A stretch of DNA of 38,914 nt from Bacteroidales bacterium (lineage in GTDB: Bacteria; Bacteroidota; Bacteroidia; Bacteroidales; UBA932), in contig JAKSJU010000010.1 of NCBI GenBank assembly GCA_024402095.1, forward strand, positions 1-38,914, written 5' to 3'. The notes below the pieces were generated by a model that had not been told where the DNA came from, ran no database searches, and saw nothing but the letters and a program-made list of their open reading frames with translations. Positions 16,078 through 22,322 of the stretch are shown here, piece after piece; the stretch's first letter is position 1, and the number at the start of each line of letters is the position of its first letter. A program made the translations under genes and the position numbers.

Positions 16078-16124
16078 GGTGTCATCAACGGGTGTCATCA
16101 AGGGGTCTGACCCCTTGATGACAC
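16078..16124. repeat. 33-bp palindrome plus 13-bp tandem repeat at the trmB 3' end
   Basis: GTGTCATCAAGGGGTC (16092-16107) and GACCCCTTGATGACAC (16109-16124) are perfect 16-base inverted arms around a single T. A near-identical 13-base unit, GGTGTCATCAACG then GGTGTCATCAAGG, is tandemly repeated at 16078-16103. The GGGGTCAGACCCC core (minus strand) resembles cores of REP-type elements. The palindrome encodes the last residues of trmB and spans 11 codons. Confidence 0.9.
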
Positions 16125-17011
16125 TGGTGACCGAAGGAGCGGCGAGGCCCCTCCTGCTCTTTCCAATATGCGGCGTCAAAGGTGTCAGGATGTAAGTATT
16201 CCCCTTCATGGTCAATCACAAAGGACAGATAGGTAATCTTGTAGCCCTGGTCCAGAAACATTTTCTCATAGAAAGTCTGCACCTCGTACACCTCCGGCTC
16301 TATCCTGTCCGTCAGGGGTGCATACCCCTCCGGAATCGTGCCACCCTCGGCATCGTAAGAGGGGGGACCGGAACGGTGGGGCCGGAGCGAAGCGGAGGAA
16401 TTCCGGAGAGGTATGCACCCCTGACGGACGGAACCGTAAAGGTCTGTAGTGCAGGCAAGAATCTTCAATCCATTGACCCCACAGACAGCCTTGGTATACT
16501 CATGAAGGAATCTGGAATCGGTCTTCAAATGGACTATTCCTCCCTTCTTGAGGAACGAGCGGTACCTTTCAAGGAAAAGAGGAGAAGTGAGTCTGCTGTT
16601 TTCGCTCTTGATCTGCGGGTCAGAGAACGTCAGCCATACTTCCGAAATCTCCGAAGGAGCAAAAAAAGCATTGATGAACTCTATCCTGGTCCTCAGGAAC
16701 GCCACATTCACCATTTTGTTTTCTGTAGCATACTTCGCTCCTTTCCACAGGCGCGCTCCCTTGATGTCGACACCTATGTAATTATGGTCAGGATTCCTTC
16801 TGGCGAGGTCCACAGTATATTCCCCCTTGCCGCAACCCAGCTCAACAATTATTTCTCCCGAATTGCGGAACATCGAATTATTCCAATCCCCCTTGACAGA
16901 ATGATCCTTCAGATTGAAATAGCCATCAGCGAGAAGATCCTGTGAAGAAGGCTGAATGAGACAGGAAAAAGTCTCGTTCTCCGCAAATTTTCTAAGTTTA
17001 CCGTGTCCCAT
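16085..17011 (-). CDS. trmB: tRNA (guanine-N7)-methyltransferase TrmB with an internal palindrome-encoded insert
   Basis: Methylates G46 of tRNAs using SAM. Core landmarks: VELGCGKGEYTV (SAM motif I), YIGVDIKGARLWKGA, FLRTRIEFINAFF, VWLTFSDPQIK (the family's FPDPWPK block) and GIVHLKTDSRFLHEYT. After CTTDLYGS the chain runs through about 41 residues encoded by a 123-bp palindrome, then resumes the family pattern at VYEVQTFYEKMFLDQGYKITYLSF. A second palindrome encodes the last dozen residues. At 308 residues it is clearly longer than typical TrmB (about 220-260). The start at MGHGKLRKF (17011) was preferred over 17020. It overlaps gldH by 14 bases. Confidence 0.93.
   Translation of the reverse strand: MGHGKLRKFAENETFSCLIQPSSQDLLADGYFNLKDHSVKGDWNNSMFRNSGEIIVELGCGKGEYTVDLARRNPDHNYIGVDIKGARLWKGAKYATENKMVNVAFLRTRIEFINAFFAPSEISEVWLTFSDPQIKSENSRLTSPLFLERYRSFLKKGGIVHLKTDSRFLHEYTKAVCGVNGLKILACTTDLYGSVRQGCIPLRNSSASLRPHRSGPPSYDAEGGTIPEGYAPLTDRIEPEVYEVQTFYEKMFLDQGYKITYLSFVIDHEGEYLHPDTFDAAYWKEQEGPRRSFGHQCHQGVRPLDDTR
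16307..16429. repeat. 123-bp palindromic element inside trmB, with 30-bp arms
   Basis: The arm at 16307-16336 (GTCCGTCAGGGGTGCATACC then 10 more bases) is the reverse complement of 16400-16429 at 29 of 30 positions. The interior has a further short stem, CCACC (16341-16345) with GGTGG (16375-16379). The length is 41 codons; the frame is open on both strands, and both orientations encode VRQGCIPLRN at one end and PE(G/R)YAPLTD at the other. Confidence 0.92.
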
Positions 17012-17438
17012 TTCTATCACATATCAGGCCGAGGCCTCTGAATCCTTTTTCCTGCGAGAAGGCCTTGACATTCAACGTCCATTCCCCGAATTCCTTCGGC
17101 TGCACACCTGTCCTGTATTTCCGGATAATCCCTTCAGCATCACCTGCCGGCATATAGACAGTCTCGGTAAATGTCTTTCCCGATGGAGATATCCAGGTGG
17201 CTACAAGCCTTATCCTGGGGTTCTCCCCTTTTGTCTCAAGCGAATTCCTGTCGACTCTGGTATAAAAAGACAAGTCATAGACAGACAGCGAATCCGACAG
17301 GTCAAGCTTGAAAGAATAAATACCGTTCCGCGCTTCCGATACCTTTATGAACTCCTCTGTGGAAGACGGAGGAGTACACGAAAAAAGAAGCGGCAGCACC
17401 ACCGCGAGAAGGCTAGCTCTCCTTGTTCCCGGATTCAT
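16998..17438 (-). CDS. gldH: Gliding-motility-type lipoprotein GldH
   Basis: 146 residues from the chosen start MNPGTRRASLLAVVLPLLFSC, which gives a lipobox with Cys at 21; the upstream in-frame start at 17519 would place the signal in mid-protein. The mature part has the GldH-like pattern (IYSFKLDLSDSLSVYDLSFYTRVDR, FTETVYMPAG, GEWTLNVKAF). GldH is required for gliding in Flavobacterium but is also kept in many non-gliding Bacteroidota next to the PSP1/RicT gene, as here. It overlaps ricT by 26 bases and trmB by 14 bases, so expression is coupled. Its function in a non-glider is not known. Confidence 0.8.
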   Translation of the reverse strand: MNPGTRRASLLAVVLPLLFSCTPPSSTEEFIKVSEARNGIYSFKLDLSDSLSVYDLSFYTRVDRNSLETKGENPRIRLVATWISPSGKTFTETVYMPAGDAEGIIRKYRTGVQPKEFGEWTLNVKAFSQEKGFRGLGLICDRNGTR

Positions 17439-18576
17439 TGCGGCGGCGGTTTTTATTATGTCTGTTTCGCCCGTGCTGCTTCTTGCGCTTCGGAGCGTCA
17501 AATCTTGAAATGCTGTCATCCCCCACCGAAGTTATGAATTCAGGGGCCTCCGGCTCCGGCTCCACTCTCAGAGACTCCGGCTTGACGCCGTTACGGTTCA
17601 TCTTGATGATTTCCCTAACTTCTGAGGCATCCAGAGCATACAGATCCGCATCGGAAGACTTGTCGTATGAGAAATACATTACTTCCTTCAGGATATCCGT
17701 CTTGCGAAGGTATGCAAGGCCGTCTTCAAATTCAAGAGGCTCGCTCACCCTTGGTATGCGGCTCTGGGCGTCAAGATATGTTGCGACCTCGTAATTGAGA
17801 CAGCACTTGAGTTTCCCGCACTGTCCGGCCAGTTTTTGGGGGTTCAGAGACAGATCCTGGCAACGGGCGGCCGACGTAGAAATGCTTTGGAATGAGGTGA
17901 TGTAGTTGGCACAGCAGAGTTCTCTTCCGCAGATACCCAGGCCACCGATAAGGCCGGCTTCCTGACGGGCTCCGATCTGCTTCATCTCAATCCTGATCTT
18001 GAATTCTTCTGCAAAGACCTTGATGAGCTGTCTGAAGTCAACTCTTCCATCCGCGATATAATAGAATATGGCCTTTGTGCCGTCTCCCTGGAACTCCACG
18101 TCACCTATCTTCATTTCAAGACCCATCTCGGCTGAAATCCGGCGGGCCTTTATCATGGTCTCCTGCTCCCTGGCGATGGATTCCTGCCACTTTTCAATAT
18201 CCTGCTGACGTGCTTTGCGGACAATCTTGCGGAACTCCGACGTCTCCGGATCAATGCCCTTGCATTTCATCTGTCTGCCCACGATAGGGCCTGCAAGGGT
18301 GATGATCCCAAGGTCATGCCCGTTGGCAGCCTCGACAATAACCATATCGCCGACTCCGACTTTCTGTGAGGAAGTGTTTTCGTATATCCCTTTACGGGTG
18401 TTCTTGAATCTAACCTCGAAAAGATTCGGGAAAGTACCGTCATCTGCAGCCTTGAGCCAGTTGTGCTCTCCGAGCTTGCAGCATCCTTCCCTGTATGTGC
18501 ACACCGTTTCCTGAGTTTCGTTGTCACAGGTCACCACGCACCCGCGGTTGCAGTCATAGTGTATGGATTCTTTCAT
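17413..18576 (-). CDS. ricT: PSP1-domain protein, RicT-like
   Basis: 387 residues. The N-terminus is Cys-rich (CNRGCVVTCDN, CTYREGCCKLGEHNWL). The PSP1 domain follows, with FEVRFKNTRKGIYENTS, VGVGDMVIVEA, FYYIADGRVDFRQLIKVFAEEFKIRIEMKQIGARQEA and the conserved GGLGICGRELCC, and QKLAGQCGKLKCCLNYE. The tail is very basic (RKKQHGRNRHNKNRRR). In Bacillus RicT works with RicA and RicF in an iron-sulfur complex affecting mRNA maturation; those partners are not visible here. It overlaps holB by ATGA. The basic tail hints at RNA binding, which is an inference. Confidence 0.9.
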   Translation of the reverse strand: MKESIHYDCNRGCVVTCDNETQETVCTYREGCCKLGEHNWLKAADDGTFPNLFEVRFKNTRKGIYENTSSQKVGVGDMVIVEAANGHDLGIITLAGPIVGRQMKCKGIDPETSEFRKIVRKARQQDIEKWQESIAREQETMIKARRISAEMGLEMKIGDVEFQGDGTKAIFYYIADGRVDFRQLIKVFAEEFKIRIEMKQIGARQEAGLIGGLGICGRELCCANYITSFQSISTSAARCQDLSLNPQKLAGQCGKLKCCLNYEVATYLDAQSRIPRVSEPLEFEDGLAYLRKTDILKEVMYFSYDKSSDADLYALDASEVREIIKMNRNGVKPESLRVEPEPEAPEFITSVGDDSISRFDAPKRKKQHGRNRHNKNRRRNESGNKES

Positions 18577-19571
18577 ATCTGTAAATATAATCTGTCAACC
18601 ATATCGGTGAACAGAATCTTTAGGTTGACATTTCTGTCGATTAATTTCCTTATGTTGTCAATTATTCCCACTGCGGCACGCGGAAAGGATTTACTCCTGA
18701 TCCTGGCCGACCAATCCTTAACCTTAGGGAGCATAGGCGAATTCTCCGCCATGGAATCAAGCCCCTGCTGGAGAAGGAACAAAGTCCTGAATGCATCCGC
18801 TGCACATTTGCAGAACATCCTCGCACTCTCGCGAGATGGAAGCGCCGCAATCTTCTCTCCGGTTTCAAGCGCCGCCAGAAGCCTGCGGGAAAGCATATTC
18901 TCCATAAGCTCACAAAGAAGGACCTGTTCTTCTCTAAGTTCTCCGCCTGCGTGGATTCCGGCATCAGGGACCACCCTTATATTCTGGCATCTCGACCTTA
19001 TAGTGGTGAGAACCTTTTCCGGTGCATGCGTGATCATCACAAACTGTGTCAGCACCGGCGGTTCCTCGATAAGTTTGAGCAGTCTGTTGGCGGCTTCCTG
19101 ATTCATTTTTTCGGGCAGATAAATCACCACCGCCCTGTACCCGCCTTCCAGAGAGCTGAGACTCAATCTGTTGATTATTTCCTTTGATTCTCCTACGGCA
19201 ATAATCGCAGACTTTCCCTCTATCTCGAGGGCCTCACTCAATTCCTCCTCCGTAAAATACGGATTGGATACGGCGAGTTCCCTGAATTTCGGGAGGAAAT
19301 CCGATGATGTTCCCGCATTGACGGGAAAGACAAAATGGACATCGGGATGAATATACTTCCCTATTTTATTACAGGTCGGGCAAACTCCGCAGGAATCCGT
19401 TCCGCGATGGTCCAGACAGAAAAGATATTGCAGGAAGGCCATGGCCATGGCAAAACCACCTCCACCGTTATCTTCGTGAAGGAGGATAGCATGCGCCACC
19501 TTTCCGGAATCCACCATTCCGGCCAGCGCCCTGCTTACCTGCTCATTGCCGTATACCTGCGAAAAAGTCAT
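18573..19571 (-). CDS. holB: DNA polymerase III subunit delta'
   Basis: Clamp-loader subunit of the replicative polymerase. The start reads MTFSQVYGNEQVSRALAGMVDSGKVAHAILL, followed by a zinc module with Cys residues in CLDHRGTDSCGVCPTCNK, the ESKEIINRLSLSSLEGGYRAVVIYLPEKMNQEAANRLLKLIEEPP core and the SRCQNIRV sensor segment. The P-loop is degenerate (EDNGGGGFAMA with no Lys), which is acceptable because delta' does not hydrolyse ATP. 332 residues is a normal length. It overlaps ricT at the 3' end and the polyprenyl synthase gene at the 5' end, each by 4 bases. Confidence 0.93.
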   Translation of the reverse strand: MTFSQVYGNEQVSRALAGMVDSGKVAHAILLHEDNGGGGFAMAMAFLQYLFCLDHRGTDSCGVCPTCNKIGKYIHPDVHFVFPVNAGTSSDFLPKFRELAVSNPYFTEEELSEALEIEGKSAIIAVGESKEIINRLSLSSLEGGYRAVVIYLPEKMNQEAANRLLKLIEEPPVLTQFVMITHAPEKVLTTIRSRCQNIRVVPDAGIHAGGELREEQVLLCELMENMLSRRLLAALETGEKIAALPSRESARMFCKCAADAFRTLFLLQQGLDSMAENSPMLPKVKDWSARIRSKSFPRAAVGIIDNIRKLIDRNVNLKILFTDMVDRLYLQI

Positions 19572-20536
19572 CTCTCCCTGAAAATATTGTACTCAGCCAG
19601 TTGTTTCAGAAATTCCTTTGCCTGCGAATCGGGAAGCGGCGAAAGCACTTCCTTCGCCAGTTCCACATACTCGCTCAACTTCCCGGAAGCATATTCCACA
19701 CCTCCGGAAGCGAGCACGAATGCCGTAATCTCCTTAATATACTCCGGATGCGAATGTATCTCGCAGACCATTCTTCTGATTTCACTTTCCCTTGACGAGC
19801 CACTGATCGCCCCAAGCAGAGGGAGCGTGATTTTCTGCTCCTTCAGGTCAACTCCCACAGGCTTGCCAACCTTGGTATCTCCTACATAGTCAAGTATGTC
19901 ATCCTTTATCTGGAATGCCATCCCTATAGCCTGTGCATACTTGACGGCCACTTCCTTGTATTCACGGGAAGCGCCTGCAGAGACAGCCCCGGAAACCAAG
20001 GCCGCTTCAAAAAGTGAAGCTGTCTTTGAATAAATAATCCTTTTGTAATCCTCCTCTGTAGTATCTCCGGTACCGGACTTCTGAAGCTGAAGCATCTCAC
20101 CTTCGGCAAGGTCGGTCAGAGTCTTTGAGAAATAGCCTATCACTTCCTCGTGTCCGGATGCCATCAGGACAACCTCAACCGCTTTGGACAGCCAATAGTC
20201 TCCTATCAGAACCGCTGCATTAGGGCCTACAGTGGAACTTACTGTCGGGACTCCCCTTCTCTCCACACTTTCATCAGCCACATCATCATGCATAAGGGTT
20301 GCGTTGTGAAGCATTTCTGCGGCAGCGGCATATCGAATACTGTCCTTAGTCAGAATGCCGCAAGCCTTTGCCATAAGAAGCGTCAACATCGGACGGAGCA
20401 TCTTCCCGCTGTGGGAAAGAACATCTTCATTAACTTTCTGCAGCAATGACACATCGGACCCGAGAGATGAACTGATCAGTCCGACCATCTCTTTCCAATC
20501 TTCTCCGAGATATTCTATTATCGCTTCCTTGCTCAC
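19568..20536 (-). CDS. ispB: Polyprenyl diphosphate synthase (IspB-like)
   Basis: Long-chain trans-prenyltransferase that extends farnesyl diphosphate to make the quinone side chain. Both Asp-rich motifs are intact: LMHDDVADES (Asp84-Asp88) and IKDDILDYVGD (Asp212-Asp216). Other family segments are GKMLRPML, ERRGVPTVS, GEMLQL and GKPVGVDLKEQKITLPLL. At 322 residues it matches the octaprenyl/hexaprenyl type; product length cannot be read by eye. Four-base overlaps join it to the LOG gene upstream and holB downstream. Confidence 0.93.
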   Translation of the reverse strand: MSKEAIIEYLGEDWKEMVGLISSSLGSDVSLLQKVNEDVLSHSGKMLRPMLTLLMAKACGILTKDSIRYAAAAEMLHNATLMHDDVADESVERRGVPTVSSTVGPNAAVLIGDYWLSKAVEVVLMASGHEEVIGYFSKTLTDLAEGEMLQLQKSGTGDTTEEDYKRIIYSKTASLFEAALVSGAVSAGASREYKEVAVKYAQAIGMAFQIKDDILDYVGDTKVGKPVGVDLKEQKITLPLLGAISGSSRESEIRRMVCEIHSHPEYIKEITAFVLASGGVEYASGKLSEYVELAKEVLSPLPDSQAKEFLKQLAEYNIFRER

Positions 20537-21063
20537 AGCAATTCCTCAAGTTCCTGCATTGTGCCCGGGAAAAACACTTTGGACATCGTTGCCCCGTCAA
20601 GCATTTTCGCATTCACATAATGATCAAGCAATGCCTTCAACGGGTTGTAGAAGCCCTCGAAGTTATATATGATGATTCTTCCCTGGTAAAGGTTCAATTT
20701 AAGAAGAGTGAAGGTCTCCATCAGCTCATCAAGCGTTCCTATCCCTCCCGGGAGAGCTATCGCAAGGCAGGTTCCCTCCCTCATGGCTTCCTTTCTCTCT
20801 GACATGGTTTCAGTCCAAATCAGCTCGTCAAGGTGCGGATACACCACATCGGCCATAAACTTGGGTATGATGCCTCTATGCTTGCCTCCGAACTCGATTA
20901 CAGCGTCCGACACGACGCCCATGGTCCCTTTCACTGTGCCACCCGATACGATCGTATATCCTCGCAAACAAGCTGCACGTACAACTTCACGTGCAGCTTG
21001 ATTGTATTTAGGATCTATATCGTAACTGGCGGAACAAAAGATTACCGCCTTTTTTTCACTCAT
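20533..21063 (-). CDS. LOG family protein (TIGR00730-like nucleotide phosphoribohydrolase)
   Basis: 176 residues, Rossmann-like. The family signature PGGIGTLDELMETF (105-118) is present, with SGGTVKGTMGVVSDA (40-54) and the Arg-Lys pair in SERKEAM. LOG proteins release a free base from nucleoside monophosphates such as cytokinin precursors in plants, AMP in bacteria. The bacterial role is not settled. It is joined to ispB by a 4-base overlap and separated from the upstream beta-barrel gene by 6 bases. Confidence 0.9.
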   Translation of the reverse strand: MSEKKAVIFCSASYDIDPKYNQAAREVVRAACLRGYTIVSGGTVKGTMGVVSDAVIEFGGKHRGIIPKFMADVVYPHLDELIWTETMSERKEAMREGTCLAIALPGGIGTLDELMETFTLLKLNLYQGRIIIYNFEGFYNPLKALLDHYVNAKMLDGATMSKVFFPGTMQELEELL

Positions 21064-21069
21064 ACTCTG

Positions 21070-21690
21070 TTAGAAGAAAATGCCTGCAGATATCACCAGA
21101 CCGTTGAAACTGCTGGCTCCGCCGATCTTTCCCTTCACTTCCTCAACTATATCCTTAAGATCGCTTGACTCCAAGTTCCAATAATACTTGAATGATATCT
21201 GTACGTGATCGATCAGCATTGCACCAGCTCCGATGCCGAAACCGTATTCAAGCTTGTTCTTGATGTTATTGATAATATCCCTGGTGCCTCCGCCGATCAT
21301 ACTGTCGACATTAACTTTTCCTGAAACGGCATAACCTATGAACGGCTCCGCGAAGGCATACACGCGTGCAACGTTGAGCACGTCAATACCCCACTGTACC
21401 TGTACAGGGACCTCGACATATCCGAGATTGAAATTGGCCTTGACATCCTGCAAAGAAGTAGCCTTGACATTATAAATAAGCTCCGGCTGGATTGAGAAGC
21501 CAAGGAGAAGAGGCTGATTGAAAGCCACACCGGCATTGAAACCGGATGCGTTCTTAAAGCTGACATCCTTGAGAGACATCCTTGAAGAGGTGAAACCTCC
21601 GACAACTCCTACCTTGCCTTTAGCCTCTGCGCTGATATTCACTGCAAGCAGCATGGTCATTGCTGCAATCAACATTGCTATTCTTTTCAT
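21070..21690 (-). CDS. Outer membrane beta-barrel protein (porin family, small 8-strand type)
   Basis: 206 residues with a signal peptide (MKRIAMLIAAMTMLLAVNISAEA) and a mature domain of alternating hydrophobic/polar beta strands: VGVVGGFTSSRM, FNAGVAFNQPLLLGFSIQPELIYN, GYVEVPVQVQWGI, ARVYAFAEPFIGYAVSG, LEYGFGIGAGAMLIDHVQISFKYYWNLE and the C-terminal strand GLVISAGIFF, which ends in the expected aromatic residue. It matches the general Bacteroidota outer-membrane beta-barrel (PF13568-like) pattern. No ligand is known. Confidence 0.85.
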   Translation of the reverse strand: MKRIAMLIAAMTMLLAVNISAEAKGKVGVVGGFTSSRMSLKDVSFKNASGFNAGVAFNQPLLLGFSIQPELIYNVKATSLQDVKANFNLGYVEVPVQVQWGIDVLNVARVYAFAEPFIGYAVSGKVNVDSMIGGGTRDIINNIKNKLEYGFGIGAGAMLIDHVQISFKYYWNLESSDLKDIVEEVKGKIGGASSFNGLVISAGIFF

Positions 21691-21701
21691 ATTATTCAGT
21701 T

Positions 21702-22016
21702 TTAGAATAAACCTTCAAGTATTGATTCGATTTCCTGCTTTGAGACAATACCCACCTTTCTGTCAACGACCTCTCCGTTTTTAAAGAAAAGGAGAGTAGG
21801 GATATTGCGTATGCCGTACTGGACTGCTACTTCTTCGCAATCATCAATATTGCATTTTGCAACTACTGCACGGCCGTCAAAATCTGAAGCCACCTCGTCG
21901 ACTGTCGGCCCCAGCACACGGCACGGGCCGCACCAGGTTGCCCAGAAGTCAACCATCACCGGCTGGCTGCCGGAGAGCACCTCAGAGATATTGTTTGATG
22001 TAATAACTTTTTCCAT
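21702..22016 (-). CDS. trxA: Thioredoxin
   Basis: 104 residues from MEKVITSNN. Disulfide reductase with the canonical active site WCGPC (Cys29, Cys32) preceded by VMVDFWAT, the cis-Pro loop IRNIPTLLFFKNG and the VGIVSKQEIESIL terminal helix. The longer frame to 22130 adds 38 residues with no thioredoxin character, so the start at 22016 is preferred. No signal peptide, hence cytoplasmic. It is 10 bases after the PII-like gene of the efflux cluster, an unusual but probably co-transcribed neighbour. Confidence 0.95.
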   Translation of the reverse strand: MEKVITSNNISEVLSGSQPVMVDFWATWCGPCRVLGPTVDEVASDFDGRAVVAKCNIDDCEEVAVQYGIRNIPTLLFFKNGEVVDRKVGIVSKQEIESILEGLF

Positions 22017-22026
22017 ACCAACAAAA

Positions 22027-22320
22027 TTAATAAAATGTTTCAATATTCCAGACAAACACACGAAGGCCAAGGTCAGGTGCCGCTTCATCCCGTTTTTTGA
22101 ACTCCTCGACAAGCCCGGCCACCAGTTCATCCTTTACGACAGTCATCAGTGCGTGGTTCATTTCAGGCCAGGCATGGTCTCCCATGTGCGGAGTACCGTC
22201 AATCCCACCACGGCCCTGAATATCCTGCCAGCGGGTGAATCCTCTCTGGCCGAAGGACTCGAGCACCTCGACAATCTCGTTGTTATACGCTTGATTGTAT
22301 GTTACAAATACTGCTTTCAT
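22027..22320 (-). CDS. Small PII-like protein linked to an RND efflux pump
   Basis: 97 residues from MKAVFVTYNQAYNN; the longer frame to 22440 lies inside the RND gene and was rejected. The pattern MKAVFVTYNQ, EIVEVLESFGQRGFTRWQDIQGRG and ALMTVVKDELVAGLVEEFKK, with RVFVWNIE at the end, resembles the ferredoxin-like PII fold, and such small proteins occur beside AcrB-type genes in Bacteroidota. It starts 2 bases after the RND stop. A role as a soluble sensor or regulator of the pump is an inference. Confidence 0.8.
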   Translation of the reverse strand: MKAVFVTYNQAYNNEIVEVLESFGQRGFTRWQDIQGRGGIDGTPHMGDHAWPEMNHALMTVVKDELVAGLVEEFKKRDEAAPDLGLRVFVWNIETFY

Positions 22321-22322
22321 AT

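Noticed and set aside
16092..16124. trmB-end palindrome as a Rho-independent terminator
   Set aside because: The stem is strong but no T-run follows on either strand, and smpB and miaA continue in the same direction.
15044..16429. Shared 8-mer CCGTCAGG in the trmB and miaA palindromes and near the window end as proof of one repeat family
   Set aside because: The same 8-mer occurs in ordinary coding sequence of gpmI, the EEP gene, pgk and the DUF2723 gene, so it is not diagnostic.
16208..16945. Long open frame on the plus strand opposite trmB
   Set aside because: It is antisense to a well-supported trmB and stays open partly because the palindrome reads the same on both strands; no family features.
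18573..19571. Degenerate Walker A of HolB as a sign of a broken gene
   Set aside because: Delta' subunits do not need ATP hydrolysis and the rest of the protein is intact.
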